A program made the position numbers and the translations under genes. From NCBI GenBank assembly GCA_024644005.1, contig JAHELU010000023.1, positions 1 through 32,402 of the forward strand: a stretch of DNA of 32,402 bases. The letters are read 5' to 3'. Each line of letters starts with the position of its first letter. Position 1 is the stretch's first letter. Source of the stretch: Acidimicrobiales bacterium. GTDB taxonomy: Bacteria; Actinomycetota; Acidimicrobiia; Acidimicrobiales; SZUA-35. The notes beneath the pieces are model-generated. The model was given only the letters and a program-made list of their open reading frames with translations, did not search any database and was not told where the DNA came from. Of this stretch, positions 15,042-22,390 are shown one piece after another.

Positions 15042-16070
15042 ATGGCCACTCCCTCGGTGGAATCGGACGCGGATCTGTCGACTGGCGCGGCCGTGCGAAA
15101 GCGGAAGCGGCGCCGCTCGCCAGGGGGGCTCGGTCGAGGTCTCGCCCGGATCCTGACCGACGCCAACACCCGTCCGGAGGTGGGAGATCGCCATCGTCCT
15201 GGCCTCGTCCAGCTGGTTGGAGGGCGACCGTCCGCCAAGACGACGCGGGTCCAGCGGTTCGTGGTGGAGACGGCGCTGGCCACGATGGCCGACGGCTTCT
15301 CGCTCGATGGCGTCGTGCTGGCGACCAGGGGCCGAGAGAGCTCCGAGCACGTCGGCCGATCGGTCGGTCCGGTGTCGCTGACCGCCAGCTTTCCAGCGAG
15401 CTGGTCGGTAGATTCACCGGCTCTTCTCCAGATATACGGCAATCTCTGGGAGGATCTCCAGGATGAACGGCAGTCGACCGGGTCGTCGGTCGACCGCCGT
15501 CGCCCGACCGAGCGGGTGGTGCCGGCCGAGCACCGGCAGATCCCTGTCGGCCGCCACTGGGTCTGGATGGCGAGGCTCGACGATGGCGACCAGTCCACCG
15601 CAGCCGCGGCCATTCGAACCGCCTCGTTCTCGCCGCTGGAAGCGGAGGCGCTGGCCACCGTGATGGGGTCGCTCGTCGCAGCCTGCTCCGAGAGCGCGGC
15701 CAGGGCGGCCGCCAGGCGGTTGATCCAGGACAACACCGCCATCTCGCTCAAGTCGGAGGGCCAGGACGTCCTGGCGGAGGTGAACGCCCACTGGGAGCTG
15801 GCCGCCAACGGAGGCCCGGCCGGCCGACCGTCCCGTCGTACCGGCCTCGGGCGAGGGCCGGATCCAACGACCGCGGTGGCCAGGGCCGCGGCCAAGGCCT
15901 GCCGACCCCGCTGCGAGATCGCCTTCGCCGGCACCTCGGAGCTCGAAGAAGGCGAGGTGTCGATCGTGATGATCCGCGATCAGCGGCAGGGACTCCGGCT
16001 GGGGTATGCGCTGCGGGAGAAGGGCGATCATGGCGGGGTGGCAGAGGCCGTGTTCACCGCTGCCGGTTGA
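15042..16070 (+). CDS. Protein of unknown function with basic N-terminus
   Basis: 342 residues, family not recognised. After ~18 residues there is a very basic run (RKRKRRRSPGGLGRGLARIL), then two regions of mixed alpha/beta character (RFVVETALATMADGFSLDGVVLATRGRES; then HRQIPVGRHWVWMARLDDG) that could be GAF-like sensory folds, and a helical segment (EAEALATVMGSLVAACSESAARAAARRLIQD). The C-terminal part (CRPRCEIAFAGTSELEEGEVSIVMIRDQRQGLRLGYALREKGD) could be another ligand-binding or GAF-like module. No transmembrane segment or catalytic motif was identified. The ATG at 15042 would have a leader of about 38 nt if TAGAGT at 14991-14996 is the -10. It lies between a secreted protease and a penicillin-binding protein gene, so an envelope-related role is possible but unproven. 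Confidence 0.7.
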   Translation: MATPSVESDADLSTGAAVRKRKRRRSPGGLGRGLARILTDANTRPEVGDRHRPGLVQLVGGRPSAKTTRVQRFVVETALATMADGFSLDGVVLATRGRESSEHVGRSVGPVSLTASFPASWSVDSPALLQIYGNLWEDLQDERQSTGSSVDRRRPTERVVPAEHRQIPVGRHWVWMARLDDGDQSTAAAAIRTASFSPLEAEALATVMGSLVAACSESAARAAARRLIQDNTAISLKSEGQDVLAEVNAHWELAANGGPAGRPSRRTGLGRGPDPTTAVARAAAKACRPRCEIAFAGTSELEEGEVSIVMIRDQRQGLRLGYALREKGDHGGVAEAVFTAAG

Positions 16071-16148
16071 CGGCCACGCGGTCTCCCGGCCCACCGAGAG
16101 CCCGCAAATCACCACCGTCCTTGACCCGAATCGGCCGAGCACCCGTTG

Positions 16149-16154
16149 TACGCT
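16149..16154 (+). promoter_or_regulatory. -10 element of a predicted leaderless promoter (penicillin-binding protein)
   Basis: TACGCT, 7 nt before the GTG at 16162. A TTGACC upstream at 16121 is spaced too far (22 nt) to be a normal -35. Confidence 0.5.
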
Positions 16155-16161
16155 GGGCGCC

Positions 16162-18306
16162 GTGTTCATCCTGCGCTTCATCAAGCGCGTCGCTTCGCTG
16201 GGGATCATCCTGATCGCGATCGCGGCGGTGTCGGCCACCGCCGCGCTGCTCGTGCTACCGCGGGCGGGGACGATCATCACCGCTCACGAGGGCACCGCAG
16301 CAGATCTGGAGCTGAACGTCCTGGCAGAGCGCTCGTCGATGTTCGCCAGCGACGGCACGTTCCTGACCGTGCTGACAGAGACGGAGAATCGGGAGCCGAT
16401 CTCACTCGACGACACCCCCCAGCCGGTGATCGACTCGATCCTCACCGTCGAGGACGCCGATTTCTATGAGCACAACGGGGTCAACCTGCGCGGCACCTTC
16501 CGGGCCCTCGTCGAGAACATCAACGCCGGTGGGATCACCCAGGGCGGTTCGACCATCACCCAGCAGCTGGTCAAGATCTCGCTCCTGAGCTCCGAGCAGA
16601 ACCTCTCCCGCAAGAGCACCGAGGCCTTCTACGCGCTCCGGCTCGAGCGGCAGATGACCAAGGACGAGATCCTCGAGCGGTACCTCAACACCGTCTACTT
16701 CGGCTCGGGTGCCTACGGCATCCAGGCGGCGGCCGAGACCTACTGGGGCTACAAGGATGCCTCCGAGCTCGGCTGGGCGGAGTCGGCTCTCTTGGCGGCG
16801 ATCATCCGCAACCCGACGCAGTTCGATCCGACCCGGTTCCCGGAGGCGGCCCGGGATCGTCGGACCGTGGTGCTGAATCGCCTCCTGGCGACGGGGCACC
16901 TGACCGAGGAGGAGGCCGATCTCTACAAGCTCGCCCCGCTCCCTGCCGAGCGGCAGGAGCCGATCTCGACCAAACCACGGGACTACTTCGTGGAGGAGGC
17001 GCTGCAGGCGCTGCTCAAGGACCCGACCATCCTCGGAGGCGACGCCCAGGACCGGTTCAACCTGATCTACCGGGGCGGCCTGAAGATCCACACCACCTTC
17101 GACCCGTCGGCCCAGGCCGCAGCCGAGCGGGCCAGGGCCGAGCTGTTGCCCGAGACCGAGGAGGGCTTCACTGTCGCGATCGCCACCGTCGACACCCACA
17201 GCGGAGCGGTCCGGGCCCTCGTCGGCGGCCCGGAGTTCGACCGGGAGAAGTTCAACCTGGCCACCCAGGGCCTCCGCCAGCCCGGATCCTCGATGAAGAC
17301 CTACGTCTTGGCAGCACTGTTCGAGGCCGGGTACTCACCGAACGACGTGGTACGAGCGGATGGGCCGTGCTCGTTCCCCGACAAGACGTCCAGGACCGGC
17401 AGGTACACGGTCGGTGGCCGCTTCAGGGGTCGTCAGAGCATCGCCGCGGTGACGAGGGCATCCAACAACTGCGCATTCGTCCGGCTCGGCCAGGTCGTCG
17501 GGAACGACAAGGTGGCCCAGGCAGCCCGCCGGCTCGGTATCACCACCCTGCCGTCGTTCGCCGGTGATCTGCTGTCGCTGCCGCTCGGCGTCACGGTGGT
17601 CCATCCGATGGAGATGGCCGGGGCCTACGCCGCGCTCGGCAACGACGGCCGGTACAACAAGCCCTGGTACATCGATCGTGTCGAGGACCGGAACGGCAAC
17701 GTCATCTACCAGAAGGACACCGACGACTGGACCAAGGCCGTCGACACCAACACCGCTCGCCTGATCTCGGAGATTCTCGAGAGCAACATCATCTCGGGGA
17801 CCGGCACGAGGGCTCGCCTCGACGGTGGTCACATCGCCGCCGGCAAGACGGGAACGACCAACGACTTCGTCGACGCCTGGTTCGTCGGCTACACGGACTA
17901 CTACGCCACCGCCGTCTGGCTCGGGAACCCCGATGATGCGACCACCCGGATACGGATCCCCGGTTGGCGGGGATTCGGTGGCGGTCTGCCCGCCACGATC
18001 TGGGGTGCCTACATGAACGAGATCCACGAAGACCTCGCGCCCGTCGACTTCCCGGAGCCCGACCGAGTCAAGGGCGGACGATACCTCAGGGTCGAGGGCG
18101 AGATCGACTACTGCGCCGGGACCTCGGTCCAGGGCCGCACTGCGGGCACGGAGCTGATCGACTCCGACCAGGACGGGCGGGCGGACTGCTTCCGCCCCAT
18201 TCCGACGACGACGGCCCCCCCACCGGAGCCAGACCCCCAGCCGCAGCCCGACCCCCAACCGACCCCGACCACCGCCCCCGACACCGACGAGGTACTACCG
18301 GATTGA
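16162..18306 (+). CDS. Bifunctional class A penicillin-binding protein (GT51 transglycosylase plus transpeptidase)
   Basis: A 714-residue envelope enzyme that polymerises glycan strands from lipid II and cross-links peptides. A single N-terminal transmembrane helix (about residues 8-33) anchors it. The GT51 domain shows the catalytic VEDADFYEHNGV (E97), GGSTITQQLVK and ERYLNTVYFGSGAYGIQAAAETYWG. The transpeptidase domain has S376-S-M-K379 (SxxK), S434-N-N436 (SxN) and K562-T-G-T. A Pro-rich tail (PPPEPDPQPQPDPQPTPTTAP) follows, preceded by two cysteines (DYCAGT; DCFRP) that could form a disulfide outside the membrane. GTG at 16162 fits the leaderless spacing; the ATG far upstream adds non-homologous residues. 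Function as a peptidoglycan synthase is well supported. Confidence 0.96.
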   Translation: MFILRFIKRVASLGIILIAIAAVSATAALLVLPRAGTIITAHEGTAADLELNVLAERSSMFASDGTFLTVLTETENREPISLDDTPQPVIDSILTVEDADFYEHNGVNLRGTFRALVENINAGGITQGGSTITQQLVKISLLSSEQNLSRKSTEAFYALRLERQMTKDEILERYLNTVYFGSGAYGIQAAAETYWGYKDASELGWAESALLAAIIRNPTQFDPTRFPEAARDRRTVVLNRLLATGHLTEEEADLYKLAPLPAERQEPISTKPRDYFVEEALQALLKDPTILGGDAQDRFNLIYRGGLKIHTTFDPSAQAAAERARAELLPETEEGFTVAIATVDTHSGAVRALVGGPEFDREKFNLATQGLRQPGSSMKTYVLAALFEAGYSPNDVVRADGPCSFPDKTSRTGRYTVGGRFRGRQSIAAVTRASNNCAFVRLGQVVGNDKVAQAARRLGITTLPSFAGDLLSLPLGVTVVHPMEMAGAYAALGNDGRYNKPWYIDRVEDRNGNVIYQKDTDDWTKAVDTNTARLISEILESNIISGTGTRARLDGGHIAAGKTGTTNDFVDAWFVGYTDYYATAVWLGNPDDATTRIRIPGWRGFGGGLPATIWGAYMNEIHEDLAPVDFPEPDRVKGGRYLRVEGEIDYCAGTSVQGRTAGTELIDSDQDGRADCFRPIPTTTAPPPEPDPQPQPDPQPTPTTAPDTDEVLPD

Positions 18307-18328
18307 GCGAGGTCATCCGACCTGGCTC
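18305..18328 (+). terminator. Hairpin directly at the penicillin-binding protein stop codon
   Basis: GAGCGAGGTC, loop ATCC, GACCTGGCTC: a 10-bp stem with one internal G-G mismatch. It overlaps the stop codon at 18304-18306. No T-tract follows. It is a candidate terminator or attenuator before the zinc-ribbon gene. Confidence 0.45.
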
Positions 18329-18384
18329 GACGGGCCGGCCGTCGCCGCTCGGCGCCAGGGTCCAAACGCGATGAGGTCGGGGCC

Positions 18385-19152
18385 ATGGTCGCCCGATACC
18401 CTGGCCGACCACCGACCGAGGACGAAAACCGATTGGCCTCCCAGGCATACGAACAGATACTGCGAATCCAGGGCCTCGACGTGGCCATCATGCAGCTCCG
18501 CCACCGCAGCGACGGTCACCCGGCCCGGGCCCGCCTCGGCGAGCTCGGCGCAGCGCTGGCCGAGCACGACGAATCCGTGGCGGTCATCGAGCAGCGCCGG
18601 CACGAGCTGCAACGGGAGCAGAAGCGTCTCGACGACGAGGTGGCCTCGATCGAGGCCAGGCGCCGGGACGTCGACGGCAAGCTCTACGGCGGCCAGGTGA
18701 CCGCCTCGAAGGAGCTGCTCGCCCTCCAGGACGAGGCCGCATCCCTGCTCGACCGCCAGACCAGGATCGAAGACGACGATCTCGTGGTGATGGAGCGGGT
18801 CGAGGAGATCGAAGGCGAGCTGGCGGACCTGGCCGACCGGCGGGCCGAACTGGAGCGACAGCGGGCCGAGAGCCAGGCGGAGCTCGACACCGCTCTTGCC
18901 GAGATCCGCACCGAGCTCGAAGCGCTCGAGGCCGAGCGCACGGTGGCCGTCGAGCCAGCGAGCGCAGAGCTGCTCGAGCGGTACGAGAGCCTCCGGTCGC
19001 AGTTCGACGGTGTGCCCGTGGCCCGTCTCGTCAACGGCCGCTGCGACGGTTGCCACATCCAGCTCTCGGCCGTGGCCGTGGACCGGATGGCGAAGATGGC
19101 CGACGACGCCGTCGTCACCTGCGAGGAGTGCGGACGGTTGCTCGTCCGATAG
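18385..19152 (+). CDS. C4-type zinc-ribbon protein with long coiled coil
   Basis: 255 residues if the ATG at 18385 is used. The body is a long antiparallel-type coiled coil (ILRIQGLDVAIMQLRHRSDG ... HDESVAVIEQRRHELQREQKRLDDEVASIEARRRDVDGKLYGGQV ... ELERQRAESQAELDTALAEIRTELEALEAER). It is followed by a four-cysteine zinc ribbon (GRCDGCHIQLS ... VVTCEECGRLLVR). This is the family with zf-RING_7 that is widespread in actinobacteria and predicted to bind nucleic acid. Family members usually begin right at the first helix, so a TTG at 18433 (giving ASQAYEQILRIQ) is a serious alternative start; a TACCCT near 18397 would favour it. It heads a four-gene run with tight spacing. Confidence 0.85.
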   Translation: MVARYPGRPPTEDENRLASQAYEQILRIQGLDVAIMQLRHRSDGHPARARLGELGAALAEHDESVAVIEQRRHELQREQKRLDDEVASIEARRRDVDGKLYGGQVTASKELLALQDEAASLLDRQTRIEDDDLVVMERVEEIEGELADLADRRAELERQRAESQAELDTALAEIRTELEALEAERTVAVEPASAELLERYESLRSQFDGVPVARLVNGRCDGCHIQLSAVAVDRMAKMADDAVVTCEECGRLLVR

Positions 19153-19154
19153 CC

Positions 19155-19637
19155 GTGCTGTTTTGGTTCGTCTTCGCTGCGCCGTTCCTGGTGGCCGAGA
19201 TCTTCAAGAGCCCCATGGTCGACTACCGCATGGTCGTGGTCGGAGCGGTGCTGCCCGTGATCGAGGTGCCCATCGGCCAGCCGTTCGTCCTCCATACCCT
19301 GCTCGCGCCGGTGGTGGCGTTGACCGTGGTCATGATGACCACCGTCGGACGACGGCTGCGGCGACGGCGCCTGCTCGGGATCCCGATCGGCATGTTCTTC
19401 CACCTCGTGCTCGACGGGACCTGGACCTCGGCGGCCCTCTTCTGGTGGCCGGCGTTCGGTACGTCGTTCTCCGGCCAGTCGGTGCCCGAGGCGACGGCGC
19501 TCGGATGGCGATTGCTGATGGAGGTGACCGGGATCGGGATCGGCGTGCTGGCGATCCGCCGGTACCGCCTGGACGACGCCGAGAACCGAGCGCGGCTGTT
19601 GCGCACGGGCCAGCTCGCCACCGGTTGGGCAGCATGA
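19155..19637 (+). CDS. Small polytopic membrane protein (possibly YdjM/DUF457-like)
   Basis: About 160 residues, mostly hydrophobic: VLFWFVFAAPFLVAEIF, then MVVVGAVLPVIEVPIG, PFVLHTLLAPVVALTVVMMTTVG, and IGMFFHLVLDGTWTSAALFWWPAFG. The segment with His and Asp in FFHLVLDGTW followed by a WP motif resembles the membrane-bound metal-dependent hydrolase (YdjM/DUF457) pattern, but this is a weak resemblance. The GTG at 19155 lies two nt after the zinc-ribbon stop; a GTG at 19128 would overlap it by 25 nt. The stop codon (19635-19637) overlaps an ATG in an ATGA arrangement that probably was the ancestral start of the next gene. Function unknown. Confidence 0.65.
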   Translation: MLFWFVFAAPFLVAEIFKSPMVDYRMVVVGAVLPVIEVPIGQPFVLHTLLAPVVALTVVMMTTVGRRLRRRRLLGIPIGMFFHLVLDGTWTSAALFWWPAFGTSFSGQSVPEATALGWRLLMEVTGIGIGVLAIRRYRLDDAENRARLLRTGQLATGWAA

Positions 19638-19720
19638 CCGGCGGAGCGGCATGGGCCAGCCGGATCGGGGGCGCTTCGGTGAGCCTGTTCGGGTGCCCTG
19701 GATCGGGGGCGATTCGGTGA
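19634..19720 (+). pseudogene. Displaced 5' end of the histidine phosphatase gene (28-codon remnant ORF)
   Basis: An ATG at 19634 overlaps the upstream stop (ATGA) and reads MTGGAAWASRIGGASVSLFG, then runs out of frame through the second repeat copy to a TGA at 19718-19720. Without the 38-bp duplication the same frame would continue into VCRHGRTTANASG, so this is probably the original N-terminus. Its stop now overlaps the current GTG (19717) as GTGA, which may keep the two coupled. Confidence 0.55.
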
Positions 19721-19737
19721 GCCTGTTCGTGTGCCGC
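19662..19737 (+). repeat. 38-bp tandem duplication covering the start of the histidine phosphatase gene
   Basis: Two adjacent copies at 19662-19699 and 19700-19737 differ at position 13 (c/a), at position 31 (g/t) and in the last two bases. Each copy contains GATCGGGGGCG followed by TTCGGTGAGCCTGTTCG, that is, a G-rich ribosome-binding-like stretch plus a GTG start and the first codons. Since 38 is not a multiple of three, the duplication shifted the reading frame. Confidence 0.9.
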
Positions 19738-20313
19738 CATGGCAGGACGACCGCCAACGCCTCCGGCCTCCTGCTCGGCCGGGCCGATCCCGAGCTCGAT
19801 CCCGTCGGTCGCGATCAGGCCCGGGCCATCGCCGGGGCGACGCCGGCGGCCGACCTGGTCGTGAGCAGCCCGCTGGCCCGCTGCCGGCAGACCGCAGAGG
19901 CCTTCGGGCGCCCCGTCCGGATCGACGAGCGCATGATCGAGCTCGACTACGGCGAGCTCGATCTCACCCCGCTCGCCGACGTGCCACCGGAGGTCTGGGC
20001 GAGCTGGCGGCGCGACAGCGACTTCCGTCCCCCGGGAGGGGAGACGCTCAACGAGCTCGAGGAGCGGGTGGCCGGCGGTCTGGCCGATCTGGTCGACGAC
20101 GCACTGGAGGGCACGGTCGTCGTGGTGACCCACGTCTCACCGGTGAAGGCGGCCCTCGCCTGGGCGCTGCAGTGCCCGATCGACATCTCGTGGCGCTGCT
20201 TCGTGGCCCAGGCCTCCATCACCGAGATCGGCGTCTCCAGCAGCGGCCCGTCCCTGCGGCTGTTCAACGGCGTGGCCCATCTCGAGTCACTCGTCGAACC
20301 GGAGCGCTCGTGA
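19717..20313 (+). CDS. Histidine phosphatase family protein (phosphoglycerate mutase-like)
   Basis: 198 residues with the GTG at 19717. The catalytic RHG motif is at the very N-terminus (SLFVCRHGRTTANASG, His8), followed by GRADPELDPVGRDQARAIA and SSPLARCRQTAEAF, and the second catalytic His in VVVVTHVSPVKAAL. This is the 2-histidine phosphatase superfamily (PhoE/CobC/GpmB-like); the phosphorylated substrate cannot be named. The start is unusual: the initiation region has been tandemly duplicated (19662-19737) and the likely ancestral ATG at 19634 is now out of frame. An ATG at 19651 is also in the present frame but would encode out-of-frame repeat sequence. The stop overlaps the next GTG (GTGA, 20310-20313). 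Confidence 0.88.
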   Translation: MSLFVCRHGRTTANASGLLLGRADPELDPVGRDQARAIAGATPAADLVVSSPLARCRQTAEAFGRPVRIDERMIELDYGELDLTPLADVPPEVWASWRRDSDFRPPGGETLNELEERVAGGLADLVDDALEGTVVVVTHVSPVKAALAWALQCPIDISWRCFVAQASITEIGVSSSGPSLRLFNGVAHLESLVEPERS

Positions 20314-20984
20314 CTGCGCCGGACCGCGGCCGGGTGGTGTCCGTGGCCGACGGCCGGCCCCGCCCGCTGTGGCGGGGGCGTCTGCACCTGATCGGGTTCC
20401 TGATCAGCCTCCCGGCCGGCCTGGCGCTGCTGTGGGTGGCCGATTCGGTCACGGCGTCGGTCGGTGTCGTGATCTACGCGCTGGGCCTCATGGCCCTGTT
20501 CGGGACGTCGGCCGCCTACCACCTCCTGGCCCGCTCCGTTGGAGCCCAGCGGATCATGCGCCGCCTGGACCACTCGATGATCTTCCTGCAGATCGCCGGT
20601 ACCTACACACCGGTCTGTCTGATGGCGTTGCCGCCTCGATGGGGCCGACCGATCCTGGTTGTGATCTGGTCCGCCGCCGTCGTCGGGGTGGTCGTCAAGC
20701 TGGTGGCCGGCGACCGGATGCTGCAGCTGAGCAACTTCCTGTACGTCGGCCTCGGGTGGGTGGCGATCATCGCCCTGCCCGTCATCCTGCGCCATCTCAG
20801 CACCGGTGAGTTCGCCTTGCTGCTCGTCGGCGGCGTGATCTACACGATCGGGGCCGTGCTGTTCTACTACCAGCTGCCCCGGCTGCGGCCGGCCGTCTTC
20901 GGCTACCACGAGGTCTGGCACGGCTTCACGGTGGTGGCCGCCCTGTCCCATTTCGGGATGGTGTGGCTCGTCACCGCAGCCTAG
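20310..20984 (+). CDS. Hemolysin III / PAQR-like seven-transmembrane protein
   Basis: 224 residues with about seven hydrophobic helices. Family signatures are visible: FGTSAAYHLLAR, RRLDHSMIFLQIAGTYTPVCL and a C-terminal GYHEVWHGFTVVAALSHFGMVW. The conserved His, Asp and Ser positions form the putative zinc site of the PAQR/CREST superfamily, in which hydrolase (ceramidase-like) activity has been proposed. GTG at 20310 overlaps the phosphatase stop, so the two are coupled. The name hemolysin III is historical; haemolytic activity should not be assumed. The gene ends 16 bp from the 3' end of the convergent RNase P RNA gene. Confidence 0.92.
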   Translation: MTAPDRGRVVSVADGRPRPLWRGRLHLIGFLISLPAGLALLWVADSVTASVGVVIYALGLMALFGTSAAYHLLARSVGAQRIMRRLDHSMIFLQIAGTYTPVCLMALPPRWGRPILVVIWSAAVVGVVVKLVAGDRMLQLSNFLYVGLGWVAIIALPVILRHLSTGEFALLLVGGVIYTIGAVLFYYQLPRLRPAVFGYHEVWHGFTVVAALSHFGMVWLVTAA

Positions 20985-21000
20985 GGCCCGCGCCGTCGGC

Positions 21001-21380
<380 letters not shown>

Positions 21381-21387
21381 ACCCTCG

Positions 21388-21416
21388 ACGGTACCAGTTG
21401 GACCAGCGGTTTGAAA
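21388..21416 (-). promoter_or_regulatory. rnpB promoter (-35 TTTCAA, 17-nt spacer, -10 TACCGT)
   Basis: On the minus strand TTTCAA (21411-21416), 17 nt, TACCGT (21388-21393), then 7 nt to the RNase P RNA 5' end at 21380. It is a useful internal standard because the RNA start is set by the P1 helix and not by a start codon. Confidence 0.7.
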
Positions 21417-21457
21417 TGGGGGTGCGCCGCAGTGCTCCACGCTGCGGCTCCGGGTCG

Positions 21458-21847
21458 CTACGCCGGTCGGGCCGCTCGGCGAGGCGCCCGATCGCTCAGC
21501 AGACCACCGCCGACCCCCATCGAGCAGGCCAGCAGGGCGGTGAGCGGGATGGCGATCCAACTGATCCGGTCGCCCCTGGCCACTGCGGTGGCGACCCCGA
21601 AGGCCTGGGCCACTCCGAAGGCGAGCAGCGCTCCGGCTGCGCCGTGCAGCATCGGGCTGTCCGGACGCAGGCGGCCGGCCACGTAGCCGGCGACGCCGAA
21701 CCCGGCGAGCACCACGGCCAGGAACAGCCAGCTCGCAAGGGCCGACCGGCCGTCGAAGACGAGCGCAGCGAGGAAGGCGCCGGGTACCAGTATGATGAGG
21801 CCGCCGGTTGCGGCGGTCCTGGCGACGGTCCAGTCGATTCTGCTCAC
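21458..21847 (-). CDS. Small four-helix membrane protein
   Basis: 129 residues with four probable transmembrane helices (TGGLIILVPGAFLAALVF; ALASWLFLAVVLAGFGVAGYVAGRL; LHGAAGALLAFGVAQAFGVATAVA; WIAIPLTALLACSMGVGGGLL). It resembles short hypothetical proteins of the TIGR04086 type, but I am not certain. GTG at 21847 follows TACTGT by 6 nt in the leaderless arrangement. The longer start at 21916 would run into the promoter and start region of the divergent rubrerythrin gene and is rejected. It is followed by rnpB on the same strand. Function unknown. Confidence 0.65.
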   Translation of the reverse strand: MSRIDWTVARTAATGGLIILVPGAFLAALVFDGRSALASWLFLAVVLAGFGVAGYVAGRLRPDSPMLHGAAGALLAFGVAQAFGVATAVARGDRISWIAIPLTALLACSMGVGGGLLSDRAPRRAARPA

Positions 21848-21853
21848 GCCGAA

Positions 21854-21859
21854 ACAGTA
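21854..21859 (-). promoter_or_regulatory. -10 element of a predicted leaderless promoter (small membrane protein)
   Basis: TACTGT on the minus strand, 6 nt before the GTG at 21847. The gap to the divergent rubrerythrin-like gene is only 74 bp. Confidence 0.45.
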
Positions 21860-21921
21860 GCCAAACCGGCGCCCGAGGGGTGCCCGGCGCCCGACGACCG
21901 AGCGGTGAGGAGACACGGACT

Positions 21922-22347
21922 ATGCCGGACCTGGGTGGATCAGCGACCGAGGCCAACCTACGCGCTGCGCTGGCCAGGGAGAGCGAGTCGAGCAGGCGGT
22001 TCCTCTATTTCGCCCACCAGGCCGACGTCGACGGCCAGCCCGAGATCGCCGCCCTCTTCAGAGCCGTCTCGGAGGGCGAGACCGGACATGCGCTCGGGCA
22101 CCTCGACTTCCTGGCCGAGGCCGGCGACCCAGTGACCGGCGAGCCGATCGGCACCACCGAGCAGAACCTGGCGGCGGCGATGGCCGGTGAGCGGCTCGAG
22201 GCCACCGCGATCTACCCCGATTTCTCCGAGACGGCCCGGCGGGAGGGCTTCGACGAGATCGCCGACTGGTTGGACAGCCTCGGCGAGGCCGAGCGGCAGT
22301 ATGCGGATCGCTTTGCGGCGGCCCTCGAGGTCCTGCGGGCCCGTTGA
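21922..22347 (+). CDS. Rubrerythrin-like diiron protein without rubredoxin domain
   Basis: 141 residues of four-helix ferritin-like fold, expected to reduce peroxide or handle iron in the cytosol. First helix LRAALARESESSRRFLYFAHQADVDG holds the first Glu. The second carries EGETGHALGH (ExxH). The third has AGERLEATAIYPDFSETARREG. The fourth reads GEAERQYADRFAAAL, where the usual ExxH ligand pair appears as ExxY, so one iron ligand may be altered. There is no C-terminal rubredoxin Cys4 centre. ATG at 21922 has a clear GAGGAG 9 nt upstream, so this gene is leadered, unlike its divergent neighbour. TrpD follows 43 nt later. Confidence 0.85.
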   Translation: MPDLGGSATEANLRAALARESESSRRFLYFAHQADVDGQPEIAALFRAVSEGETGHALGHLDFLAEAGDPVTGEPIGTTEQNLAAAMAGERLEATAIYPDFSETARREGFDEIADWLDSLGEAERQYADRFAAALEVLRAR

Positions 22348-22390
22348 CCGGCCGTTGCAACACGGAGTCGGAGCCGGTGAAGTAGCTATA

